Source: Absidia repens (lineage: Eukaryota; Mucoromycota; Mucoromycetes; Mucorales; Cunninghamellaceae). Taken from it: a DNA stretch of 64,000 nt. The DNA lies in the NCBI GenBank assembly GCA_002105175.1, contig MCGE01000002.1, forward strand, positions 2,418,001 to 2,482,000, read 5' to 3'. Position 1 is the stretch's first letter. The number at the start of each line of letters is the position of its first letter. Under the pieces are notes generated by a model, which had not been told where the DNA came from, did not search any database, and was given only the letters and a program-made list of their open reading frames with translations. Positions 24,601 to 35,613 of this stretch are shown in pieces. The translations under genes and the position numbers were made by a program.

Positions 24601-25552
24601 GAAGTGTGTCTGGCCCACGAGTAGCACCGGATGCCATTACTTCTGGTGTGGACAATGGTTACGGTGGGCGACATAATAACAAGAATGGGAAAGACTTTGG
24701 GAAATTCATGAAGGGTGTTCTCAAATCTGGCGAACATCGACCTCTTTCAAGCGACGTTTCTGGCGGCATGGGCAAACCTATACCAACATCAGCAATGGAA
24801 CTGAATACACCACCTCCAAGTACCAAAAAAGAAAAAGGCGGAAGATTTTCGCTAGGTATCTTTGGCAACAAAAAGGACAAGGATAAGCGCCATCAAAAAG
24901 AAAACCGGGATTCTATTCTACAGGGACAGCCACATCAGCAAACTCCTCCTGCAAATGTGCTCATTAGTGGACCCCCTGGCGGTGGCCCCATTACTACCAG
25001 TCGATATCACGGCAACCACAACAAGGGCAATGGCGATATTGTATCATCACCGTCCTTACCATCTGGCGCCAATCCAGCGACCCAACCTGCCTTGGACTCG
25101 AACAGTATACCAAGTGCAACAAGCTATCCACCACAGAAACAGTACCATCATCGCCAACAAGCTAACAGCCTATCTGCTAGTACACTTCAGACACAGTCAC
25201 AACAACAGCAACCTTCATCCCAGCAGCAGCAACAACAACCTCTTGCCCAGTCAAATGCATCACTTGACAAGAATCATTTATCCGATGGAACTCCAGTTAT
25301 GCATTATGCTCGAGCCGTATGGTCCTTTACAGCTTCGGTAAGCGAGAAAAAATTGATGCCCTGATAATTAGAGAAGACAAAAAGACTAATCAAACATTTT
25401 TTTGGCGATAGATTCCTATGGAAATGTCATTCTCAGCGGGTGATAGAGTGGCGGTTGTCAAGAAACAGGCCGACGGATGGTGGGACGCTGAATTACAGGG
25501 ACCAAAAAAGACCCGAGGGTTGGTGCCTGGAAACTACATGGAAATCGAATAA
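21614..25552 (+). CDS. F-BAR and SH3 domain protein (Cdc15/Imp2/Hof1-like)
   Basis: Nine exons: 21614-21664, 21759-21850, 21948-22167, 22246-22308, 22380-22472, 22549-22730, 22798-22937, 23014-25337, 25412-25552; 1101 aa. Residues ~10-275 form an F-BAR domain: it opens GSRFADAFWDE, has long amphipathic helices, and ends near a short Pro stretch. A ~760-residue low-complexity linker follows, rich in Gln, Pro, Ser and Asn (several Q runs), encoded by one large exon. The C-terminal SH3 (~1046-1101) has ALYxF-like ARAVWSF, then SAGDRVAVV, DGWWDAEL and GLVPGNYMEI. Family members bend membranes and scaffold the cytokinetic ring or endocytic actin; which one applies here is inference. Confidence 0.88.
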
Positions 25553-25744
25553 TATTTATATTTTTTTAGTACCCCATTTTTTATTTAGTTTTACTACTCT
25601 TTATTTTTATATATTATATTCTGTCTTACTATTTGTCATATCATCTTACTTTTTATATTTTTGTGCTTTTATAAAATCTCAATAAACTTTTATTTTTTTT
25701 TATTCACCGCCTCTCGTTCATCTTCCTTTTCTTCTTCTTCAAAC

Positions 25745-25945
25745 ATGAAACAATTTTCGTTCTTTCTTATAGTCTTGGCCTTTGTATTCGGTTGCTGTGC
25801 CCAGGTGGTTGAAGTCACTGATACCAACTTTGATCAATTGGTGAAAAAGTCGGATCAGTGGGTTTTGGAATTGTAAGCGATAGCATTATACAAAAGATAT
25901 GGACAAAAACGCCTTGTTACTGGACTATGTTACTCACTCCATTTC

Positions 25946-25979
<34 letters not shown>

Positions 25980-26687
25980 ATGTGTATGCCTCTCTTTCTC
26001 TCTTTTATTTATCGTCATTAGCTATGCTGACTGGTGTGGCTATTGTACTCAGTTTGCTCCCAAATTTGATCAAGCCGAAGAAATGCTGCGATCATCCAGC
26101 TACAACCCTATTTATTTTGGCAAGATCAATATTGATGAAAATCCTGCTTTGGCTGCTCGATTCTTTGTGTCGCGATTGCCCACATTGTTCCATATTGACC
26201 AGCGCCAAGTCCGTACTTTACCCATGCCTCGCGATGTGAATGTGTTAGTCGAATCTTTGAAAAACCAAGAATGGTCTTCTATTAGCCCCATCGGTGGTTG
26301 GAGATCACCTTTTGGCATCTTGTAAGTCACATTAAAAAAAACTATATCTTGTGCATTACGTATGTCTATTGCTCGATTTATTTATATATATATACATACA
26401 TATACATGTATCTTTTATACTTTTAAACAAATATTAGTGGTCGACTGGTCGGATTGACCGGGTACTTTGTGAAGAAATTATCAACCGTTTCACCTTGGTT
26501 GGTGATTGGATTGCTCTCCGGATTATTGGTGTGCTCTCTGGGTCTTACCACGTACTTTGCCGGGCGCCCTTCGTCTTTGGATATCGACCAGGATTCCAGC
26601 GCTCCTACTGTTGACCGATCTTCCTCAACGGCGCTCAACAAAAAGTCACCTACTACGCAAAAACGACGATCCAAGCGTATTGATTAG
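25745..26687 (+). CDS. ER membrane thioredoxin-related protein (TMX1-like)
   Basis: Exons 25745-25872, 26022-26321 and 26438-26687 give 225 aa. A signal peptide (MKQFSFFLIVLAFVFGCCAQ) leads to one thioredoxin domain with active site YADWCGYC (Cys48, Cys51) and the cis-proline region RLPTLFHI. A single membrane segment lies around residues 163-183 (WLVIGLLSGLLVCSLGLTTYF). The protein ends in a basic cytosolic tail (TQKRRSKRID) suited to ER retention. Overall order matches TMX1-type oxidoreductases of the ER membrane; human TMX1 has CPAC, so the CGYC motif differs. The F-BAR stop is only 192 bases upstream, in the same orientation. An AATAAA-like site follows at about 26780. Confidence 0.85.
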
Positions 26688-27689
26688 ATAGACAGTGACA
26701 TAGTAGTTTAGATCCATTTTAGATATAGCTTTGACATATTGTATATAGTCCTCTATATTTTATTTATTTTTTATCATTCTAATAAAAATGTCTTATATAT
26801 GAATATGTTTTATGTCTATATTTATTAATTCTGTATTTTGACTGTGTTAAGATCGAGAAGGGTTTGGGTATGATACGGTCACGGGGCTATTATATATTGT
26901 ATTGTGGTAGCGGGAGGAAATATGTAGCAGTAGTTTATGATTTTTGAAACTACATGGATGATAACCATGGTACGGAAGAAGATACAGTTCATAGAAATAA
27001 GCGGTGATATTTTCTGCACTGATAGCTTACGTTGATAATATGAAGGACGTAAAACATAGCAACATTCATTGTTAAATGATTTTATATATGTGTATGGTGA
27101 AGTTCAGCAAGAAGGTAAAGAAATTTCGGCCTCACGAAAAATGCCAAGATTTTTTTTTTACTTGACAATAAACACAGTTAGCCACACAGTGCGACAATAA
27201 AGGTGAAATGCCACAAGTTATGTGGTTAGATGATTTTTTACTTTATGAAAAGACCTTAGACATTTGAAACTGATCGGTTTTAACTTAAGGACTGAGGACT
27301 TACAACACCAAGAAGTGTACCACCCTCCCAAAAAAAAAGGGAATATCTAGGCGGGTGAACCAAATACTTTCCAGTGTGCTTGAATTTTTTGTTGTAGAGT
27401 AGGTGGTAATCATTGCTTATTCTTTTATGCTGCCTTCGCTATCTTTTCTTATGCATCCACCATGGCTTTTGAAACATGGTGTACATACAGCAGACGAAGT
27501 CCTCAGCACGATGGTTGCTTGATGTTATCTCATACCTGATCCTTTTGTTTTACACACATAAGCTTTTTTTTTTTTTTTTTTTCTTTTTTTTTACAACACG
27601 CATATAACGATACTGTGAATACAGTGTGGGTATATCCATTTTACACAAGATAAATTAAGCGTAGAGATATGATACAAGAGCAAAACGAC

Positions 27690-27790
27690 AAAATATATTT
27701 TATTCAGACGTATGATAATTAAACTACCCTGGTCTAAAGATAATACTATAACACATATTCAAGTGTGAGGCAACTAAGCGTAATGAGTGT
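27690..27790 (-). repeat. Degenerate R1 fragment (copy 7)
   Basis: The minus strand reads GTTATAGTATTATCTTTAG, then a run ending CTGAATAAAATATAT, matching the end of the R1 core (AGTGTTAGTTTGTC through CTGAATAAAATATG). Only this part is recognisable. Confidence 0.4.
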
Positions 27791-28180
27791 GGAATGTATG
27801 GTGGGGTGGTGTATCTTGTTGTAAAATAAACGTAACAGAAGCGAAGCTAGTCCAATCAAAGAGGCGGATGGAAAACGCAAACTATTCTACTATTCTACAG
27901 CAAAGGTGTAAACCAGGTCAAATTCTCCAATATGAACACCAAAGTCATAATTAGAAAAGAATCGCCATATTACATGACAGAACCACAATGCTGCCAACGT
28001 TGACTAATGTGAAAGGATAAGGAAACCACCATACCACAGTTATAGAATGATGGCAATTTCTGTTGGCATAAGAGAAGTACCATGTTGATGATGTTGCATG
28101 ATATTAATTTTGACATGACAAAAAAAAAGGGTGAGCGTTCCTTTTTTGTATCTGCAAGATAATGGTTGACGATATATCTA

Positions 28181-29075
28181 TTTCAAATCCCGTCCACGTG
28201 AAATTTTATTCACTCCGGCACCCGACCTCTCTATCTCTCTCTTTCTTTCTCCTTCATTTTCATTTTTTTTTCTTCATCATTGTAACTTCTTTGAGGTTAT
28301 GATGGACTTAGATTAGTGTCAGGATTAGTTTAGAAGGGGTTTCAGCTCAGGGATTACAACATGCATGGGGAAACCCTTTCATTTTGGTTTCAGGATTTCG
28401 GATCACCATCAGTTGGCTTTTTGTAGCCTTCATTAGCTTAGTTTATTGTTAGCTTGTCCATAATTTGTATCTATATCTAAATAAAATAGGTCTTTTTTTG
28501 CCTGTTTCAATGAAATATGTCTCATTAGTGTCTCTTATATTTAAACAATAGATTCCTATTCGTTTCCCTTTCTTTTTTTTTGTTTGTTTTTACAACAATC
28601 TATCCCGTTTGATCGGTTGTTGTGTTTCATAAAAAGACAACCTTGCGCAATATTCAAGATTCCAATTTACGCCCGTTCCTTGACGTTCCCTTAGAATAGT
28701 ATTAACCTTTATTCAAACCTCTGAATAGTCTCCCTCATAGTACCTCCGATAGAACTTTTCCGGTTAAATTCCTTGTTGGAATGAACCCTTCCTTTTGGAA
28801 TGGACCCATTTCTTAGTTTCAGTATCTACCAATTATATTCCAATAAGATATATTCTTTTTATTATCCATCCTCTGACCTATAGTATAGTGATAAAAGTCG
28901 CCGTTGTAAGCTGTTTTGCACGCGGCCTATCAAAGACCTGCTTTCTAACCCCCCCCCCATTATGACTATTTTCCCTTTATTCGTTGGCAGTCTGAGACCA
29001 CTTAGTGTCGGATGGCCATATTCATACTCAACCAATTACATAAATGAACCTAGATCATAGTATTAGCATTTTATA
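28181..29075 (+). repeat. Dispersed repeat family R1, copy 4
   Basis: Long + copy. The head TTTCAAATCCCGTCCACGTG begins at 28181. The core near 28295-28490 has GCATGGGGAAACCCTTTC, and TAAATAAAATAGGTC follows. A second module at 28690-28860 has TTAGAATAGTATTAACC and a CCAATAAGATATATTC variant. The distal block (AAATGAACCTAGATCATAG) lies near 29045. Best copy for recognising the family, together with copy 5. Confidence 0.82.
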
Positions 29076-29411
29076 CTCCTAGAGCAACCATATATTCCCT
29101 TCCAGCTCCGTATACTCCTCTGGTATAGAATCTATATCACCGCTTATCCCTTCCTTTCCCTATGCCTAAAAAATGAGCCAAACCACTATTTCAGTATACT
29201 TATATGATAACCGCTCATAAATTTTTCATAAGTCAAACAAGACAAACAAGAAGAATAAATAATGATGAATTTTATTTCAATGATAGGTACAATGTAAATA
29301 AACAACAATGAATGATGAAGATAAATGCAGGGAGGGGATTCTAATAAAGTCTATACTATGTAATAACAATAATACTAAAAAGAAAGATCTGTGATAATAT
29401 CTATCTAATAA

Positions 29412-29544
29412 CTACGTTACTTTGATTGGCGATGGTATATTAGAGGTGTGAGGGTGGGCGTTGCATGATATTTGATTTTTTGCTGCTTCCTTTGGTTGGT
29501 CTTCTGTCGATGATGCCATTGAATCGTTCAAATTTTGTTGTTCC

Positions 29545-29604
<60 letters not shown>

Positions 29605-30387
29605 AGTTTTTCGTTTGCTTTTACGCTTTTAGGCGCTTTGGCAGGTTTTGGTGGTTTCCATAGTTCACCTCGGAGACATAACATTTCCAAACCAAGACCT
29701 GCACCAGGAGACAGCAAAGGGTATACCGATTGTTCAAGATTGGCCACTTCCGAGCTGGTGAATTTACTTAGCACAAAATCCGCAACCACGTCTGGAGATC
29801 GATCTTCAGGTCGTCCAATTCCAATACGAACCCGTCTAAAAGCATCCGTACCAAGTTTTTCCATGACTGATTTGACTCCGTTATGTCCATTTGCCGATCC
29901 TCCTGTCTTCAATGACAGTTTCCCCAATGGTCGTTGTAGATCGTCATGAAAGATATAGATATTAGATGGCGGTATAGATAATTCATTCACTGTGGTATAT
30001 ATAATAAGATCAAACTTAGTTTTATGCGTATCTCCTCACATTTTTCATATGCTATCAACTTACCAGCTTTTGCAACACAGGTCCCACTGACATTCATTAG
30101 TAACCGGGGCTTGATTAAAGTCAATTGTACATCCACTACTGTTTTTTTGGAGGCGATGGAGAATGCAGTTTGCGCCATATGAGATTTCCAAGGTCGATGT
30201 TGTGTCCAACTAAGATCAAGTTGTTTGGCAAGAGAATCCAGGACCATCATACCAACATTGTGACGGGTGTTTGGATGTGAGTAATTGCCCAAGCCTACAA
30301 ACTACATTATAAATATAAAATATATGAGTATAATTTGAAATAACAGCGTATAGTACAGTATTTTCTTACCAATAATTTGATCGTCAT
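29412..30387 (-). CDS. Peptidyl-tRNA hydrolase (Pth) with poly-Q tail
   Basis: Exons 30370-30387, 30064-30301 and 29412-29989 give 277 aa. Pth frees tRNA from peptidyl-tRNA that drops off ribosomes. Start MTIKLLFVGLGN is chosen because the 18-nt first exon splices exactly onto FVGLGN, mirroring bacterial Pth N-termini. Catalytic residues are visible: Asn12 in GLGN, His20 in NTRHNVG, Asp101 or Asp102 in FHDDL. The hydrolase part ends near residue 195 (bacterial enzymes are ~190-200 aa). A tail of ~75 residues follows: Lys/Pro-rich, then about 21 Gln encoded by a nearly pure CAA tract, then a polar end. Location in the cell cannot be told; no strong presequence. Confidence 0.92.
29540..29602 (-). 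repeat. (CAA)n trinucleotide tract coding poly-Q in Pth
   Basis: A GTT run on the + strand, i.e. CAA codons on the coding strand. It is nearly pure, so length variation between strains is likely. Confidence 0.95.
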
Positions 30388-30707
30388 AAGTGGTATGTGA
30401 TGGATGAAGTGTATGAGATATAAAGGAATAAAAAAAAATAACAAACAGGCGAAATATATATTTTGATATGATTCAAACCCCGTTGACTCTATCCGCAGCA
30501 AAAATCATGACGAGTGAGCAATGTACGGTATTTCTACCCAAAATGGAGATGTATGAGTAACTAGCTTGGTTTATTGAAAGTGTTCGTTGACAAAAATACT
30601 GACGGTAATACTAATAATAATGATTTTGATGATGATGATAATGATGATGATGATGGTAGTAAAAATAATAAAACTAAGAAAAATAATAAAAACAATAATA
30701 ATAATAC
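30388..30707. other. Spacer between Pth and HP1 with simple repeats
   Basis: AT-rich, with GAT/AAT trinucleotide stretches (30600-30700). Both genes are on the minus strand, so this holds the HP1 3' UTR and the Pth promoter. Nothing else seen. Confidence 0.6.
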
Positions 30708-31881
30708 TCAAAACAATACGTACTGCTGGTAATAATCAATCAACTACGAAGAAAAAAAAAAGGTGTCAGTCAAACCAAATCAAATCAGCTCCACAACCAT
30801 AGATTCTTGATAACTTACATGCTGAGGGCAGTATTTTCTGATTTCATTAATGCTATGTAAAGAGTAATCCCCGTTGCGCCTAAAGTAATTAAACGCATGA
30901 TTAATCATCCCTTTTTGTATTCTTCATCCTATTTTGTACGTACCATTTCAGTATTGCTTTATCCTTGTTCCGTTCACAATCATTTTTGCCCATCATGACC
31001 ACTATACAATCTACCTTGTCGTCCCAATCGATATAATCTGAAGGGTATGTATCGTCGACAATGACCGTAATTTTTTCAGAGGCGCCGTCTTCGTTTTCCA
31101 AATCATAGGTAATACGATCCAGTCCATCGTCATACCCATTTTCCATATCTTCATCCAAAGACTGTTGATTTTCTTGTTGTTCTAGATCAACGGTATCGGT
31201 GTCCATAAGACCCACTTCATCTCCATATTTATCATCGTCGTCATCAGTATCGCCTTCGTCCAATGATGCCACTTTAGCCTTTTTAGCACTGGCTGTTGAA
31301 GCATCGTCTTCATCGCCATTCACTTTCCTCTTGCCATCGAAACCGGAAAGGTTGTCGCTTGTGTGAGATGAAATGGTATCGGACGATACTGCCCGTTTCA
31401 ACTTGGGAGCTTTTTTGGGATTCCGTGTTTTTTTCGCCTTGAAAGATTTGAAATACTGATCAACGATATCTTTGGCAGCACTAACATACCAAAAAATGAA
31501 AAAAATGTCGATGTCCACTAAACATTGGGTGTTCAATCATCATTACAAAAAAGAAAAAATAAAAGATCAAAACTTACGAGAGATTTTCCTCAGGTTCCCA
31601 GGTGTTGGCTTCGTCATCGTAGTCTTTCCATTTTACCAAAAATTCATTTCGACCTCTCTACCAATTAAAAAAACAGTTAGCTATTGTCAGTTACAATCAA
31701 GTGGTAGTTTGGTCGTCTTTATCCTTTTCTTGCTTTTGCATACTTTTTTTCTATGTTTAAGAATAGCCTCAACTTCATATTCATCTTCAGAGATAAGTTG
31801 ATCTTCTAGGTCTTCCAGATGATTTTGTTGGTTTCCAAGTTTTACATGTCCTCCGAAACTGTCGTCGTCGGAATCACTCAT
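30708..31881 (-). CDS. Heterochromatin protein 1 (chromodomain + chromoshadow)
   Basis: Exons 31744-31881, 31578-31657, 30944-31480, 30819-30879 and 30708-30743 give 283 aa. The chromodomain (~33-78) reads EYEVEAIL, then FLVKWKDYDDEANTWEPEENL across the first intron; the aromatic cage (Tyr of EYEV, Trp of VKW, Tyr of KDY) that reads H3K9 methylation is intact. A basic/acidic disordered hinge (KAPKLKR, later DEGDTDDDDD) follows. The chromoshadow domain (~215-283) reads WDDKVDCIVV, AILKW and CPQHLIDYYQQYVLF. The last two small exons were found by matching the CPQ..I..YE-like chromoshadow end. The role, silencing of methylated chromatin through dimerised shadow domains, is known for the family. 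Confidence 0.93.
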
Positions 31882-32344
31882 TTTGATATTTTGTTATATT
31901 TCTAAACAAGATGCACATTTGAGTTGTTTTTTGTTTTTTTTTTTTTGGCTATATATTATATTCAGGCTCCGTTTTGTCTAATTTAAATCAGAAAGCATCC
32001 ATTTCAACTGTCATGCGTAGGCAAATGAATGCTTGCCACTAATTTCGACCCAACAACCTTGATCGATTTGCTGCCCAAAATAGACTCATCTATTGTATCC
32101 TGTATCTCATTCCCGATTTTTCTGTCCATACCCAACATTACCAATACTGAGTTTTAAAAAAAGAACGCGTCGTCAATAATAATAAAAAAGAAAACTATAA
32201 TACATATTTGCTTTACAAAAAGTATTCAAACTTTTTCGATATTCCTTGCTTTATTTAAATTGATAAATAGAAGTGGGGAGAATCATATACTAAAAAAAAG
32301 TTGGGGGAATATACAATAATAGAATAAGGTACAGAGCAATAAAT
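31882..32344. other. Spacer between HP1 promoter and CipC-like 3' end
   Basis: AT-rich with a T run (31928-31946) just upstream of HP1 and an A-rich stretch near 32290. No ORF or RNA gene recognised. Confidence 0.6.
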
Positions 32345-32804
32345 CTATTGGAGTTCACGGTCATAGTAAGAATCGAGTTCAGATTCAGCATGACGCTTGG
32401 CCTTTTGCTTGTCAATGAAGTCCAAACCCTTGGTTTCAATGCTATTAACAAATATAAAATTTAGTGTCGGCTACTTCTCTTCATCCGCGTTTGTTTTTTT
32501 AAGAAAAAAAGCAATACTTACAGCTTGTCAAGAGCACCACCAGCGAAACCAGCGAGGATTTGCTTAGCCTTGGCGTGTTCAACGGGCTTGCCATTCTTTT
32601 CGCAATGTTCGTTGTAGGCCTTGAGGGCTTGGTAAGCGGCGGCACCAGCAATGGCTTCGTGGGTAAGAGAACCCTTGTGTTCATCAGAAGCGTTGTTCAC
32701 TTCTTCGTGGTGCTTGCCAAAGAAATCAGAGAGACCCCTAGAGTAATAAAAAAAAAATGAGTTTCTTGTTTAAATTTACCATGGCTGGTAGGGATCACTT
32801 ACAT
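32345..32804 (-). CDS. CipC-like small stress protein (DUF3759 type)
   Basis: Exons 32803-32804, 32522-32737 and 32345-32441 give 104 aa. The start codon itself is split: exon 1 ends AT and exon 2 begins G, giving MGLSDFFGKHHEEV. This is the only in-frame start that includes the conserved N-terminal SDFFG..HHEE segment. The body has SLTHEAIAGAAAYQALKAYN and ILAGFAGGALDKLIETKGLD, with repeated small-residue helices, typical of fungal CipC proteins (first seen as concanamycin-induced in Aspergillus). Molecular function is unknown in the family; many members respond to stress or hyphal growth. The codon bias looks high, suggesting strong expression. Confidence 0.8.
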
Positions 32805-33945
32805 GTTGTATAAATAAGTTAAATAATAGAGAAATTATAAAGAAAAAAAAACGAAAATGGAGGATTTCGATCCTTTTTATATCTTTTTTCAGCGCCATTT
32901 ATTCCTGAAGTCGCAATAAAAATAATAAGGTGTTGTAGTACAAAGCCGCATAGTGCATGTAACCAGTGATTAGCGTCCTTTCACGTACCTAAAGACGTGT
33001 CACCTATCATTTTTTATTCCCTTTTTTTCTACTTCTCCTTTCCCCTTTTTGACATGGCAATTGTATATCAGAATCATCGTTAGCATATGCCAGCCGAGAA
33101 ATAACGAATTTAAAGGATATATGGATATACGTGATATTCAGGCACCAAAATGATCCTCCCGCCCAGCCGCTTGCGGCGTTTGAATAATGCGAGAAATTAG
33201 CTGTACTTACCTTTTATGAAGCATTTACCGATAATGAGGGTAGCCCATTTAGTTTTGTCTTGCCAAGCAGCTATTAGGATTGACGTAGCTTTTCTACAAA
33301 TGTTTCCAGCCACAGGGACGATTATGGTTAAACAGTAACCTGTTATTTGATGCCGTTCACCCGTATTGCTTCATCATCTTCTCGCCATTCTTCAAGTTCG
33401 AAACCTCATGGGTACACAATCTGCACCGTCGTGTATCAAAGAAGAGCATCGTTATGCCGTTCATCCATTTTTCAGCGGAAAATTTTTAGTTTTGTCATGT
33501 CATATCAAAATTTCGACGTCTAGATGTATATCATGTATAAAAATAGACTTTTTTAATCTTTTCTGTTTTTGACTCGGCGCAAAATGGGGTACATCATTCG
33601 GACTTTTTAACTTGACCTCGGCCGTCTGGCTAGATGTGTAACAGACGCTAAAAACATCTTCCCCCGCTCAGTTTGTTCCTTTTTTAACATTTCAATATCT
33701 GCCTGCTTGTCCTTATGACGAAATCAACATGAGAAAAGCCCACTCACATATGCCATACACACACACACAAACACCTTCACACACATAAAAAAAAGGCGCC
33801 ATACATACATAGAATAGCACATATTTTCACAAAATCGTGTGTATCATCAATTCAACAAATAAATCAGCATGAATATTTTTTTTTATTCACAAGTCAACAC
33901 AAAAGCTTAAGCTAACCTAAAAACTAAACTAAATGTATCATCCTA
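32805..33945. other. Intergenic region, CipC-like promoter to cytidylyltransferase 3' end
   Basis: No gene supported. A CA-rich patch lies at 33752-33785. The ORF at 33366-33572 has no protein-like features. The first ~200 bases upstream of 32804 are A/T-rich and would carry the promoter. Confidence 0.6.
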
Positions 33946-34609
33946 TCATAGCACCAAAGCTTTAATATATACTAAAGTAAAGAGCCCCATCAACAAATGG
34001 CAGTCCATCCTATCAGTCATTCCACCGTGTCCTGGGATCCATTGGTCAAAATCCTTCACGCCTTTAGCACGTTTCAGCGAACTTGCAAAAAACCCACCGA
34101 ACGGAGCCATTAAAGATGCATACATTGCCAATGCTAGACCATGATATTCAAAATGGTTATATTGGTGATGATAATTTCCAGTCGTGTTCTTCAGCCATTG
34201 AGTAATTGGTGGGGCATTCTTCAGCAAAAAAAAAAAAAGGAGTGAATTGATGAAACGAAAAACAAATATAGCGTCATATAGTATTATACCGCAACTGCAT
34301 ACCTTTAAAAAAAGATATTCATATTGAGCAAGCCAATTGGAGAACTAGATGATGAATGAGATTTAATATCAGAATAAGCTAGATCCCTTTTTTGTTCATC
34401 TTACCACATAGCCAATGACCATTGTGATAAGCCAAGCACCAATAAATCCTTCCAACGTTTTATTCGGGCTAACAGAGATAAGCTTCCTTTGACCAAAGCA
34501 TCGTCCACATATATAGGCGCCAATATCATTGCATACTACAAGTGAGCAAGGGAGAAGAAACCTATAAACGAACGCGAGGGGATTGAGTGCAATGTTTTTT
34601 ATTTCAAGT

Positions 34610-34652
<43 letters not shown>

Positions 34653-35329
34653 GGATGCTTTCTTACCAGTAAAGTCCTTGGCTAAGGTTTAAATACAAGA
34701 CATAAACTTGGGTGACTGTAATGGTATTGAGAAAATGAATCCAGAAAAAATGACCCAGCTGTAAAAGTAAATCATCAATACAAAGGAATATGACAGAAAT
34801 CACAAACCCTATTCAAGGAAAACAAGCACTTATGAGAGAGAGAAGAAAAAAAAAAAACGAAGCTTGTTTGGCATGACTTACAACTTGTATAGGCGAGGAA
34901 AGAACCAAGGCGAAGCCAACTCGTATAAACTATATCCAACGAGAGGGTTTCCCCAAGAATCCAAACACTCCATATAGAAAACAGGTACCTATTCAGATAA
35001 TTATGCGTTAGAATACAAAATACAATATGGGATATTGCATTACCTACCAGTCAAGATAATCTTGCTGTTGCTGTTTCTTTTTCATTTCGTTGTTCGTAAA
35101 GAGATATAAGCCTTGTAATTCCTGCATATTAAAAATAAAGAAGGTAGTTGGTTTTGGGTCACTTTTGTTTTGGGGGAGAGGGATATAGAATGGTTAGCTT
35201 TACCTGAAACAATTTGACTTGAATGGCATAAAGAGAGAGCATTATAGCGCGTTCACCTAGTAGGACGATGCCAACTAGCAAGGTCACCATTAAGCAAGAG
35301 TACATAAAACGTGAATACAAATTGGACAT
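33946..35329 (-). CDS. Phosphatidate cytidylyltransferase (CDP-DAG synthase), short form
   Basis: Seven exons: 35204-35329, 35048-35121, 34882-34988, 34667-34808, 34405-34561, 34303-34344, 33946-34218; 306 aa. The enzyme makes CDP-diacylglycerol from CTP and phosphatidic acid in the ER, feeding PI and other phospholipids. Several membrane segments are visible (MVTLLVGIVLL near the N-terminus; FVISVIFLCIDDLLL). Conserved parts are present: CNDIGAYICGRCFG, SVSPNKTLEGFIG, then APFGGFFASSLKRAKGVKDF and PGHGGMTDRMD, the family signature with its catalytic acids. Eukaryotic enzymes are ~450 aa; this one lacks roughly the first 80 and last 40 residues and has a shortened loop before APFGG. A paralogue or a missed upstream exon are alternatives. 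Confidence 0.85.
34614..34649. repeat. (GA)n microsatellite in an intron
   Basis: A run of GA dinucleotides in the intron 34562-34666's counterpart between cytidylyltransferase exons 34667-34808 and 34405-34561 (CT repeats on the coding strand). Confidence 0.9.
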
Positions 35330-35529
35330 TGGTATAGAGTGAAAGATGATATCTATTTTTTTAGTATTTGCCTTGGTTTCATTGCTAGTATTTATAGTAG
35401 AGAGATATTGGGATGCATAGTGATATAAAACACCCCTTTTTATTTCGCAAGAATGATGAATAAAAAAAATCCGAGATACGCAAAAGCCTGCCCATCTCAG
35501 GATTTTTCAAAGTCAGTCGCAGTCCAACC

Positions 35530-35560
<31 letters not shown>

Positions 35561-35613
35561 ACCTCCTATCTTCTTTTTTTCTTTTTGTTCATATCTTTCA
35601 TTCTTCAATTACT
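35330..35613. promoter_or_regulatory. Divergent promoter, cytidylyltransferase / QARS
   Basis: 284 bases separate two divergent start codons. It contains a 28-base A run (35530-35557) followed by a pyrimidine-rich leader to the QARS ATG. No other motif is called. Confidence 0.5.

Larger units (their letters stand above)
26688..29411. other. Gene-poor region with R1 repeat copies
   Basis: Convergent 3' ends of the TMX-like gene and Pth. It contains degenerate R1 copy 7 and long R1 copy 4. No ORF longer than 60 codons was found; the rest is AT-rich with T runs (27565-27592). Confidence 0.65.

Noticed and set aside
30460..30500. GATTCAAACCCC as a tRNA T-loop on the minus strand
   Set aside because: No acceptor stem or anticodon arm could be folded around it; it lies in the Pth promoter.
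31928..31946. T run as possible Pol III terminator
   Set aside because: T runs are everywhere upstream of genes here and no A/B boxes precede it.
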